From Aspidiotus rigidus (lineage: Eukaryota; Arthropoda; Insecta; Hemiptera; Diaspididae), in contig JAVHKY010000047.1 in NCBI GenBank assembly GCA_035079385.1, forward strand, positions 496,001 through 560,000: a DNA stretch of 64,000 bases. Direction: 5' to 3'. Each line of letters begins with the position of its first letter. The first letter of the stretch is position 1. The notes beneath the pieces are model-generated. The model made no database searches. It was not told the DNA's origin and saw only the letters and a program-made list of their open reading frames with translations. The translations under genes and the position numbers were made by a program. Below are positions 26,901 to 38,900 of the stretch, one piece after another.

Positions 26901-29900
26901 CGAGACACATCCATGACCTTATTTTTCCCCCCAAACGAAGAAATTTAATTTGACATGGATGTGTCCTAAGACGGGGGGATCTATCTGAAATTTGTGTAAT
27001 GAAATCGCGAGACGAGATTAACGTCATTTCTTAAAGTTTTTGAATATCTGTCCTACATTTGGAGTCTGATTTTCGAAAAGAATTTGCTATGTTTTCATTT
27101 TTGCGGGTTTTGAACCTCTGTATGATCATCAATACGACACCCAAGTCTAAAAAAAGTTTGAAGCATGTTTCAATACCTATAAACCTGATATTCCGATAAG
27201 ACCTTGATCGATCATGTCAACCGGAAAATTATGGTCTTTCATCCGCCATCAGCGCTGACCAACCTCAAAGATTTGGCAGACAAAATTCAGGATATGAAGG
27301 GTATGACAAAATCAATTTCGACCAAATAGTTTATTGAAAGGGTGCTCCAGCTTCTTGCATACGCAGTTCTCTTTCGAACATTATCGCCAAGTTCAAGATT
27401 CTTATTAATTTACTTGGACAGGGTGTCCTTCTTTTATGACGAAATCTTATACTTTACGATTCCCTCCCTTCCCTCAGAGCTGATACAACACGGATGATTT
27501 CGAGGGGACCCTCTCATTCGCCGATCCAATTCCTGTAGCACCATTATGGGTGAAGTACGTTAACGATATTTTCTGTCTGTGATATGAGTATGATACTTTC
27601 CTCCAGCAATTTTTTTTTCACTCTTTCAATTCATTCTAATCTTTAGTTCGCTTTCGAGAACCATTTACTCTTCCTTCACATATCACCATCTCTCTGAACA
27701 ATGGCTTCACTCATTTCACCTTCTTCTTCAACCTTATTCGAAAAACCACTCAGGCTAGAGAAGCACCCTAAGTACCTTGCTATAATCCACCGCTTCCTTT
27801 CTGTATCTCTTCTCAAAACTTTGAGCTTGAAGTTGATACTATCAAATACATTACTCAAGGATCATTTTTCAATTGACATTCACATACCCATACACCATTC
27901 TCGCCTCTCTCATCTGCACTTCTCTATTTCCTACTTCTCAGCTGGAGTGGGAGAAGTGCAGGGTGCGTCTTTCCGTCCCGGGGCAAGTATCCCACAGGAC
28001 TGCGAAAACTACCAGGAATGTGGGACTCAGTGCTGCTAGAGGATCCACTCCAAGAAAACTTTGTTAGGTACAGAATTACGTAGACCAAACAGGGAGATAT
28101 GTCCAGCAGCGTCCTGAGGGACACGTAGAAAACGAGTCCAAGTTCTTAGTGGTAGCCAGACTTTCTACCGAAGAGTCGCCAGCTTTCTGAACCCACTTAT
28201 TCCATCCGGCTCCCACTGAACAGTTCAGAAAAATAAGAGATCGAGTCAATACTCAGACAACACCATTCTCCAGTCTCCACGACTTAATTCTTTTGAGCTT
28301 CATTCTTTGGGAGGTGGATTTGTTCAATCCAAAGTTCAACGACTTAGCGATCGACCAGACAAGTAAGAACGTTTTGTAGCCGAGTCGAAAACATTTCCAT
28401 CGTAATACTCGCACAAATAGCGCCTTATTAAAAACTTATTTAATTATCATGTTCCCCGATCACCTTACGGCCGTATTCGGTACGCACCAATACCTATAAG
28501 AAGTTTTTATCTCCACCCTAAGAGCAAAATCGAAGCGCGGTCAGATATTTTCACAAAGAAAGGCAAAGAGGTACGAGAAGATAAGGCTACGATTAAAAAG
28601 AAACACACGCAAGCGCCTTCAGTTAATACAATGTCATTTTCAAACTAGTAGACGTGTGCCGTCGAAAATACCCGCGAGACATAGGTAGGTACCGACTTCG
28701 GGCTCTCTATGCAGTATAATGTTGATACCTTACGTAATGGGTTATGCGTAGTACGCTCTACAAAATAGCCCATGCTCATGTTTACTTGCCAATATAGTGA
28801 CTAAAATGCTGTTTAATCGGCGTTCAATAATTCTTTTGATTTCGAAAAGAGTTAGAGCAATAAATTCGACCGCCATTTACAAAATACAATCGTAAGCGTT
28901 GACCCAAGTTTCCGTACTTTTTACAAGAGTTCTCAGATAGAGAAAGATAAGAGTGAGAGTGAGCAGGGAAAATGAAGTCAATGAGGTAATAAATGTAAGT
29001 TTTTATTCATAAACCGTAGGGAAGCGTATTACAATATCATTTTCGGATATGAAAATATGTGGACATTTTATCAGCAGCTTTCTACAGTATATGAAATTGA
29101 ACCCTAATTAAGAATCCTCGCATAAATCATTTATCGGATACGGCCAAATTCATTCGATAGAATTCAAGACGGTCCCAATCGTGCCCACTGAATTGTGCTG
29201 CATGATGATCTAATTGTACGCGTGCTCGGTTCACGAACAACCGGTACCTAACCATCCGGTCCTGAGATAATGCGTGCTCACGACCATCATCTATCATCGT
29301 GTGTATAATCTCAAAGGTGGCGTCAACGTACGCGAAAATCAATACTTATCGTGGGAAGGAGTGAGAACAAAATAGAAACCATAATTGACTGAATAACAAG
29401 CGTTAACGTTGGCGCGTACATTTCCAAATAATACGAGTTGCGAGTATAGGAGTGCCTTAAAATTTTCGAGCCGTTTAAATACAAAATCATGACCTTGGTG
29501 GTCGCATTTTTCAGGTACTCACTCGTATTCAATTTTATCATCATACACCTCAATGTGGTTTGTTTTGTAACTTTTTCAGATACAAAACACCTCGAGTGTT
29601 AGTATTGTTCACTTCTCCAACTCAGTAGACACCAGTCTGTCTCCGTATCAACTTTGATGATTGATGAAGAATTGCCTCTCTAATAAAGCTCCTTTTTCAC
29701 TTTTTTTTTTTTTTTTTCTCTTCGCCTCTTCGAAATATAGGTCAGCTTGTATTAAAGTCAGTTTACATACTGTATGTGCGCGAACGTAGGTACTTTTTTC
29801 TGTGAACCTTATTAAGACTTGTTTGAAGTGGTGTTGGTTAAGAATCGCTGCAGGCTGCTCGCTCGAAGATTTAGGTGTATCAAATATGTGTAATAAGTAC

Positions 29901-32900
29901 TCGATTTTCACTTTGTTTATTCGCGCGTGTACGTAAGTATCCACTGATTTACGTACGTTATCGAGGGACATGCAGAGTACAGTAGAGCGCAATGAGCACG
30001 ATAACCGGTTCCAAGCAAATGAAGAGTGGAAAAGTGAAGAAAAAAAAACCTTATAGTAATAATAAAATAATATATTTCGAAGATTGTAGCAAACAAAGTG
30101 AAAAGTTGGAAAATCAGACAATGATGATCTTAATCATGATCGACTGATGAGAGGGAAAAGGAAACGAAGGAGAACAAAAAAGCTCACTATGCTAGATGAG
30201 TCACAAGAGCGAGTAATCTTCAAAACACGAAAAATTGTAATCGATGATTTGAGTTTACACAACTTTCATAACCCGTGGACACCCTGATTACTCGAGAATA
30301 AGGAACCAGAATACTCCCTCAATCTTATAGATCATTAGAACAAGAATTAGACTAATGACACTCTCATCAAATACTTAGTTACCTTTCCATAAAATAATTT
30401 ATCGTTTTATAATATAGTCCTTGAAACAGAATCTGATATTTTCTCAAGTCCACACCTTAGGAGTCTGGATATTGTTAAGCCACACATCAAGAGAGTACAG
30501 AAATGAGGAGGGTCTGATTCAGGAAAGGGAAAAGAAGACCGTTGGCTTTGGAGCCCACACTCCAATCTAACGAAAATTACAATAATTAAAAATTACGTGT
30601 ACTGCAATAGGGAACTATTATTTGAGAAAAATGTCCGCTGTCCTTCTAAAATATAGTAACTTCGAAGGGGATAGGATCAGTTTGATCATCGAGCTAAATA
30701 ATCATATTCGCATCAGGGGGAGAACTTGGAAAAATTCTTATCCTCGAATTACACCGACATGATAGAGAGAAAGTGTGTGTGTCAAAAAATTTTGATCATC
30801 GAATTACATACGTATATATATCAAGAGGTAAACTTGAGAGAAATTGCGATTTTCAGAAGAGGACTTGAAAATAATTTCTATTACTTAGCTACGAAAAAAA
30901 TGGGTAAAATTTTGGTTCCAAGAGGGCGCGGGCTCTGACCCTCGTTAGGAACTTGAAAAAATTACAACTATCAAGCTTTGTACATTAAAAGCAAAATTGG
31001 AAAAATTTTGACCATTGATATGTGAAGGGACTAATGCTGGTTCACATCTATCCGATGTTGATCTAACCATCCAATATTGGTCCAGATCTATTTGATATTG
31101 GTTCAGATATATCCAAGGTTGGTCTACTAGATATATGTGATGTTGATTCAAATTAACCTAATGTTGATCCAGATATATCTGATATTGGTCCAGATCTATA
31201 GAAGGTTGTCTGGATCTATCTGACGTTGGTCCAAATTCATCTGATACTGGTTCAAATCTATCGGGAAATATATAAGTGCACGCCTCATAAAATTATATTG
31301 ACCGCCAGTTCCCCTCCCGCCATAGAAAAAAACTGACACGACGTTGAAACCATGACGAACGCCATAAATGCACGCCAGGACTGGCACACGACCCGCATTT
31401 CAAAAGAAGATGATTTTGCTGCATTTATTGTGAGGAACTCCAGCCAGGATGGGCTTGACAGTAGAGACTGCCTCCCCATAATAAACCTCAAACTCCTTAT
31501 AAGTGAGGTATGACTGTTGATGGAGGTGTTTTCCCAGTTGTTCCACCCCGGAGGAGTCAGTCGAGTCAGTTGGTTAATGCATTGGATTTCGAGCATTGTG
31601 AGATCTTCACTGGTTGATCAAATACTGAGGCTCGTCGTCAAAATAATATGATTCGGCAGAAGTATGATGCCAAGGGGATGCGCGGTAGTTATATGGACCA
31701 GTGCAATAGCCGCGGGCGTTTCATTATTGACTTGTATTCAAGAGTTCGCCGTTTTGACAATATTCGCACTTCTGATCCTTCCCATGATTTGCCAATTCCA
31801 CTCTTCCTTTTTGCAGGCCCTTTTTGGCAATCAAGGTTCTTTATGGAGTCTAATCTTCAGGCCCATTTGGAGCTTCCTTTCGATCTTCAGAAAACTTTTC
31901 ACGCTGCACATGTCAAGTGGTAGGCGGATGTTAATTTCGACTCTTCTCGGCGTTTGTTATTATGAAGGCAAGTACGATGTAGTATTGAACTCAGATTTAT
32001 TCAAGAAGCGGTTGGGCTTAGCCGTTGTAAATTATTTGAAAACTTATAATTGTCAATTGCATTAATATGTATCAATATTGTAATGTCTTTATGAAATATT
32101 ATGGTGATGGTAAAAAAAAAAAAAAAAACTCCACTTGGAATGCTGCCTTGAGGCTTGTGCTGACTGAATGTGGATCGCATACTGTTCTGCATGTTCTCAA
32201 GTGTGCACTATATGAGAATGTGTGCACTACTTACATGGTGGTGTTTTTGTCCTCTTCAATGGATTTTGAGTGTTTTGATTTTGTGTGCACTACTTACTTT
32301 GTGTATTTGTCCGTTTCATAGGATTTCCAGTGTTTTGGATCTTGAGTGCACAACTTATATAAGGATAAGTGCACTACTTACTTCATTTTTATCCGTGTAA
32401 TACATTTCTTAGGCGTGCGTGCTTGCGTGTCAATTTTGTTTCCTTGGCATGTTATCAATAGGCGGGCAATTTCATTTTTTGAGGCGTGCGATTAAATGTA
32501 TGCCAAATCTATCTGCCATTGGTTCAGATTTATCTGATGTTGGTCTAGATCTACTTGATGTTGATGTAAATCTATCTGATCTTTGTTAAGATCCAGATCT
32601 ATCTGATAGTGGTTTAGATTCATCCAATGTTGGTCAAGATCTACCTGACATTGGTTCAGATCCATTTGCTGTTGGTCTAGACCCATTGGCTGTTAGTCTA
32701 AATCTACTTGATGTTGGTATAAATCTATTTGATAGTGATTCAGATTTATTGGAGATTGATCCAGATATAAGTAATGTTGGTCCAAATCTATCCAATGTTG
32801 TTCAGATTCATCTGATATTGGTCCAGATCTACCTGACATTGGTTCATATCAATCTGATGTTGGTCTAGATCTACTAGATGTTAGTGATCTTTGTTAAGAT

Positions 32901-35900
32901 CTATTCAATATTGGTCCAAATCTCATTATGTAGTTCCAGATCTATCTGATATTGGTTTGGTTTAAATGTATTCAATATTATCTAGATCTATCTTATGTTG
33001 GTCCAAATTTATATTTATCCAATATTGGTCTAGAGACCTACATAATGTTGGTGTAAGTCTATCTGATCTTTGTTCAAATCTATCCATGGTTGGTCTAGAT
33101 CTATTTTACCTTGCTTTAGATCCACCAGCTGTTGTTATAAATCTATTTGATCTTTGTTCAGTCCTACTTATGGTTGTTCCAGGTCTATCTGATACTGCTC
33201 TGGATCCATCAGCTTTTGGTCTAGATCTACAAGACGTTGGTATGAATCTATCTACTATAGGTCAAGATCTATCCAATGTTGGTTCAGATCTACCTGACAT
33301 TGACTTAGATCTATCTAATGTAGGTCTAGATCTACTTGATGTTAGTGTTCTGATCTTTGTTAAGATCTATTCAATAATGGTCCAGATCGACATTATGTCG
33401 TTCCAGATCTATCTGATATTAGTTTGGTTGAGATTTATCCAATATTGTCTAGATCTATCTTATGTTGGTCCAAATCTGTATCTATCCAATGTTGGTCTAG
33501 ATTCATCTGGTATTGGTCCAGATCTATACAGCATTGATTCAGATCTATCCAATATTGGTCTAGACCTACATGATGTTCGTGTACATCTATCTGATCTTTG
33601 TTCAGATCTATCCATGGTTGATCTAGATTTATTTGATATCGCTCTATCGCTCTTAAGATCTATCAGCTGTTGGTCTAATTCTACTAAACGTTGGTGTGAA
33701 TCTATCTACTATACGTTAAGGTCCATTTAATGTTGGTTTAGATCTACCCAATATTGGTTCAGATCTATCTACTACTGGTCTAGATCCATTGGCAGTTGGT
33801 CTAGATCTATTTGATATTGGTGTAAATCTATTTGGAACTGGTTCAGATCCACCTAATGTTAGTCCAGATCTGCTTGATGTTGGTGTATATCTATCTAATT
33901 TTTGTTCAGTTCCACCCGTGGTTGGTCCAGGTCTATCTGATATTGCTCTAGATCTATCAGCTGTTGGTCTAGATCTATTAGACTTTGATGTGAATCTATC
34001 TACTATAGATTAAGATCTATCTAATGTTGGTCTTAGTGTATTTGTGGCAGAAATCAAAATTTTTTCAATTCCTCGAAGCTCTCATTCCCCAAAACTGCAG
34101 TATAGGGGAAGAGGGACGAGGCCTCATGAAGCCATCTTGCACAGTCACAAATCCTGAAATTATGAGGAGGAAATCATTTATGGAGACATGAAAATGTCAA
34201 AACGCAGAAAACTTTGGACACAATTTGGAGTTTTTGAATTATGTTGGTTGACAATGTCATCAAAATTGGAAACAGACGTTTTCTGAGGATACCTCTTTTG
34301 TATGCAATATAACCTAACCTAACTACGGTTGATGACGTTATCAAAATCGGATGTTTTCGGAGGATGTGACCTTCATCAAACAAAACAGATAGCGGGTTCT
34401 CCACTAAGAGAAAAGTTACTCCTTGCAAGAATAACTGGCCTTTGTTACCACTAGAAAAACTTTTCATTAGCCGACATTTCCGTGATGGAACAAAACGTGG
34501 GATGATAAGGAGTTTTCTAGGGGAAACAAAAGCCAATTCATTCTTGTGATCAGTTCGTTGTTTTTCCATGAAAAATTATTCGAGTTCATTTCATTTCTTG
34601 TAACCTTCACAACTCCCCACCATAATAAAAAAGCGGAACAACATTGAGATTGACACAATAGATTGGTGAAAAAAGTATTTTTTCGATCCTTTTAATAACA
34701 TAATATATAATATCAAGGTGGTAAACGGTCTCTAGGGCTAGTTTTGTCGAAAAATATTTTCTCAAGTACCTAATTTACTAGAAAATTTTTTTCAAATGCT
34801 TTCCAATATCGAATTTAATGCCCTGCATCGAGTTTCTTTCAGCCTCTTTGTCTTCTTCCCGCCTTTATCTCATCACAATTCTGGCAGTATTTTACGTCAC
34901 TTCTACAACTATTGAAGTATTTTTACGCCATTTATATTAAGTATCACAGGCGGATGTTACGAGAATTTTATAAACGACTAATTTAAAACGTGGTTGCATT
35001 TGAGCCATTCATTCAGCAATAATAACCGCGGTTACTCGAGTTTTTTCTCTTTTCATACTCCTGCAGCGATTTTATTATAATCGTACGTGAGGCTTTTGAA
35101 TACCGAGCGAGGTTCTCGGATTCGGATTGGCACAACAACCAATACCTTTTACAAAACCACGAAGTTTCAAATTAAGACTTTTTACATAATTATTTGCTAT
35201 GGACATGCACGCTAAATATTGTTGCACGGTTTCAATATAGTAAGGAGTATCAGTCATTGTGCGGTGAAAAAATTTTGCTACCTATTGTCATAAATTACAT
35301 TGTCCTGCAGAATTTAAACACGGAACATTTCTTCAAGGCAACTATCTCCTAAAAGACGTACCATTCATGAATTGATTTAATTAGTTAACACTTTCAACAC
35401 ACATTCCGACATAAAAATCATTTTTTCGAAAACTTTATACGCTTAATTAGGAGTTATAATATCTCTTGTTCGTTGGCACAACTCGCAATCTTGAGATCGT
35501 ATGGTATAGAATTTTATAAAATTTCAACGAAAATTGGTTCTCGTGGGGCACTTTGTTCTACTCCAAAAGTCAAGCTTTGTGCTCGAGCTAATGAATCTCA
35601 TTAGCGGTTATCATGCGACTCCAACTTCCTTCTTCTCCTGCTCTATGAGAGGTTGGCTATCCAACACTTCCAGAGATAAACATCCCAACCTTCAACGCAA
35701 ATTCTTTAGCCAGGAGTTCTGACGTCTTCCAGCTGACTTTTTTCCAGCAATTTGCTCTTCCATGATTACCCACGACAACTCGTATCTTTTGTCACGCATT
35801 ATATATGCCCTTGGATCTTTCTTCTCCTAACGAGGTTCATCAACTCTACGCTTTTTTTCCTTCTATTCATCACTTTGAGGGACCATGTCGTAGCATACTT

Positions 35901-38900
35901 CCGTAGAAGTACATTTCCAGAGCTCGTATTTTATCTTCCAGCTTTCGCAGCCATGTAGGAATATGGAGAAAATGTAACCTGGCAATATTTCAGGTTTCAG
36001 CATTAATCTCGCGAATAGATTTCTCATATCTAGACTGCTCAATTCTTGCACGGATTTCTTGTTTGTTTTCGCATTTTTCCTCGAGCAACAGTTCCAAGGT
36101 ATTTTTATACTCCGCTCAATTCTCCGAACTCAATAACTTTTTCGCGAATTTCTTCATAAAAACCTCCACCTCCTTCTTATCTTTACAAGGTCCTCATACA
36201 AAATTTAAGTGCATAACTCTTATCACATTCTCGTATCATCCTCTCTACCATCTCGTTCGCATCATCAGATCATCATCAATAATACTTAGGAGCTATAAAT
36301 TAGGCGCCCTAGGCTGATAAGTGTTAAGACTGCTCCCATCACCATCTCTTCCAAATTTTTCTCTTTTTGAATCAATGTAATCACGTAACATTACGAGACA
36401 TTAAAAAGTGAGTTACTACAGGACCGATTTTGACTGGTTGTCATGAATCGAAAGAACCGCAATGCGTGTATACTTCTTCAATGTGCTCGTGAATGACGCG
36501 ATGTATTGTTCGAGAAACAATTGACGTAGTAGTCATGCCGAATTTTTCACTGTTTTGTACTAGTTGTTGTTTATTCAAAGAATATAATATTATTCATGTT
36601 ATAAAGAACCAAATGATAACACTAGGTTAATGTAACGCAGAAACGAATATTGTGAATGAGTACACGCAATGTTTTAAGGTCGTGAACCTGTTTCCACTCC
36701 TGTCTAAGAATTTTTCACAAACTTGTCCGTCATCGTTCGTCGTTTCTTTAATGTAACCGTTTTTCGGTTTATGGGATATTTCCACACTTTCGCGCAAACT
36801 TTTATTATGATAATGAACGTCGCGCCGTAAGGTTTTCTCATTGAGTAGGTACAGCAAATAAATAAGTAAATAAAATAAGTTGGAAATAAACAGTCTTACA
36901 GAGCATATAAATGTATGTAGTTAGTTAAAATTTAATGAAGATGAATGCTACGAATATTGTTCAGATCTACTCGATAAAAAAATTATACAGCTCCACCAAG
37001 GATAAGAACTTAGATTATATGAGGCGATTTTTGCAATATTTTGACCAACCTTCCACCCCCCCGTACTGAAATATCGTGGGACTTGACTTAACTACCCCCG
37101 TTTATTATTTTGTGCCAGATTCATTATACAGAAACATTATTTCTAGTCACAGCATCTTTTACTTGAATTTGAAGCCCAGTTTTACAATCTTATAGACTGT
37201 ATTTTAGTGGAGACCCCTTCCCTGAAATGAAATTCGGACGGACCCCTTCCACCTCCGTGAATACCTCACATAATTTATGGACGTCCCTTCTATTCGGTGA
37301 ATCAAGGAAAATGAGGATTATGAAACAAGCAAAAGTGCAAAAATTTCTGCCCCTTGTGCGCAAGATAGGGACACCTTGATTCAATTAAGATTGAGAGAAA
37401 CTTTTGTATAAATTTCGAAATAATTTTAGGTCTCATCCCGCCCGTAGGTGGGAGAGGTAATTAAGGACATTAATTGAACGCAGGCACTTAGCTTTTAATA
37501 ATTTGATTCGTGGAATCCATGAAAGTTCTCGGTTGGACCAAGAGATGTGACTAAATCTGAGGTTTTGATTGGAGGAACAGAAAGGGGAGTTTTTCTTTTT
37601 TTTTTTTTTTTTTTTTTATTTTTACGAGCAATGCAGCTGCGCTAAGGGCTATTTGCTCGGCAGATAGTTCTGCTTTTACAAAAACTTAGTATTTAATAAA
37701 GTAGAAAAATTGAAAACAAAATACATGTGAAAGAATTGAGATGAAATAAAAATATAAAGGAAAACAAAAATTTTTTTTTTTTTTTTTTTTTTTTTTGGTG
37801 TCATCGTTTGGAGTTAAACGTGGTTGTAAAAGTCAGTAGATCGTAAGTAAGTTAGAGTTGAGTCAATTGTTTCGGAGTTGTTATTGAGAGTTTGTTGTAT
37901 ATTAATAGAAATGTTGAGGGAAGATCGGAGAGGTTGTAAAGTCGGGCAAGAGAAAAAGTGTTCAACTGTTAAATTGTCTTCGAGACAGTGCGGACATGAT
38001 GGTGGGCCAAGGTTTGCTAGAAGGTGAGTATGAGTAAGACGAGTGTGTCCTATTCTCAGTCGAGCTAAGATGACTTCCTCTCGTCTAGAATGTCTGTGGG
38101 ATGAGGACCAAGAAGAGGGATTGGTTTTAATTTTTCTCAATTTGTTGTCAGTTAAATTTTTCCAAGAGGAAAGCCAAAGTTGAGAAATTAAGGAAGCGTA
38201 ATATACTTTTAGGTCTTTTGCCGGTGAGAGAATAGGATCCGTTATTTTAGGAAGAGATGTTGCTTGTTTGGCTGCTTTATCTACTGAGTCGTGAGGTGGA
38301 AAGTCAACGTGTCCAGGAATCCAAGCCAGAGTGATATGAGAGTTTATTAATTTCGTAGTGTGGAGAGCCAAAAATATACGTTGAATTAAGGGGTTAGTTG
38401 AGAAAGGATCCGCAATGGCTTGTAGAGACGAGAGGGAGTCAGTCAAAAGAAGGTATTTTTGTTCCGGTAGTAGTTGCGCAATTTGTGATTATACAGGCAA
38501 GGATACCGTTTAATTCAGCTGTGTATTCCGACTTTGAATTTCGTATGCGGTATGCCTCCATTTCGCCACCAATGGAGAACCTATGGCGATATTTTGAGCC
38601 ATCTGTGAGACAAAGGGTATAACCTGCAAATTCGTCGATAAGTTTTGCTATATGTTTTCGATAAATTGAATTGCTGACTTTAGGGACTTCCGTAAGGTCT
38701 AGTCTGAAATCAGGAATGGAGAAGAGCCATGGGGGGGTAGCTGTCAGGATAGGCGGAAGGGTTGAAATTTTGAGATTACGAGCGAGAGAAGTTTCTAAGC
38801 AAGTATGGATATGTTTCGTTGGTTGACGATTAAAAATTGGATTAATTTCAGAGATTAAAGATTTGTAAACGGGGGAATTTGGAAATTGAGATATCGAAAT

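Noticed and set aside
29648..30121. 157-codon minus-strand gene
   Set aside because: It has no recognisable domain, its tail is a lysine run translated from a homopolymer, and no flanking exon signals support it.
32966..33730. Repeat protein of 254 residues
   Set aside because: The frame stays open only because the minisatellite unit is 21 bp. There is no splice, start or composition evidence outside the repeat.
34308..34324. Insect telomere repeat (TTAGG)n
   Set aside because: Only about three units of AACCT are present, within ordinary intronic sequence; too few to mean anything.
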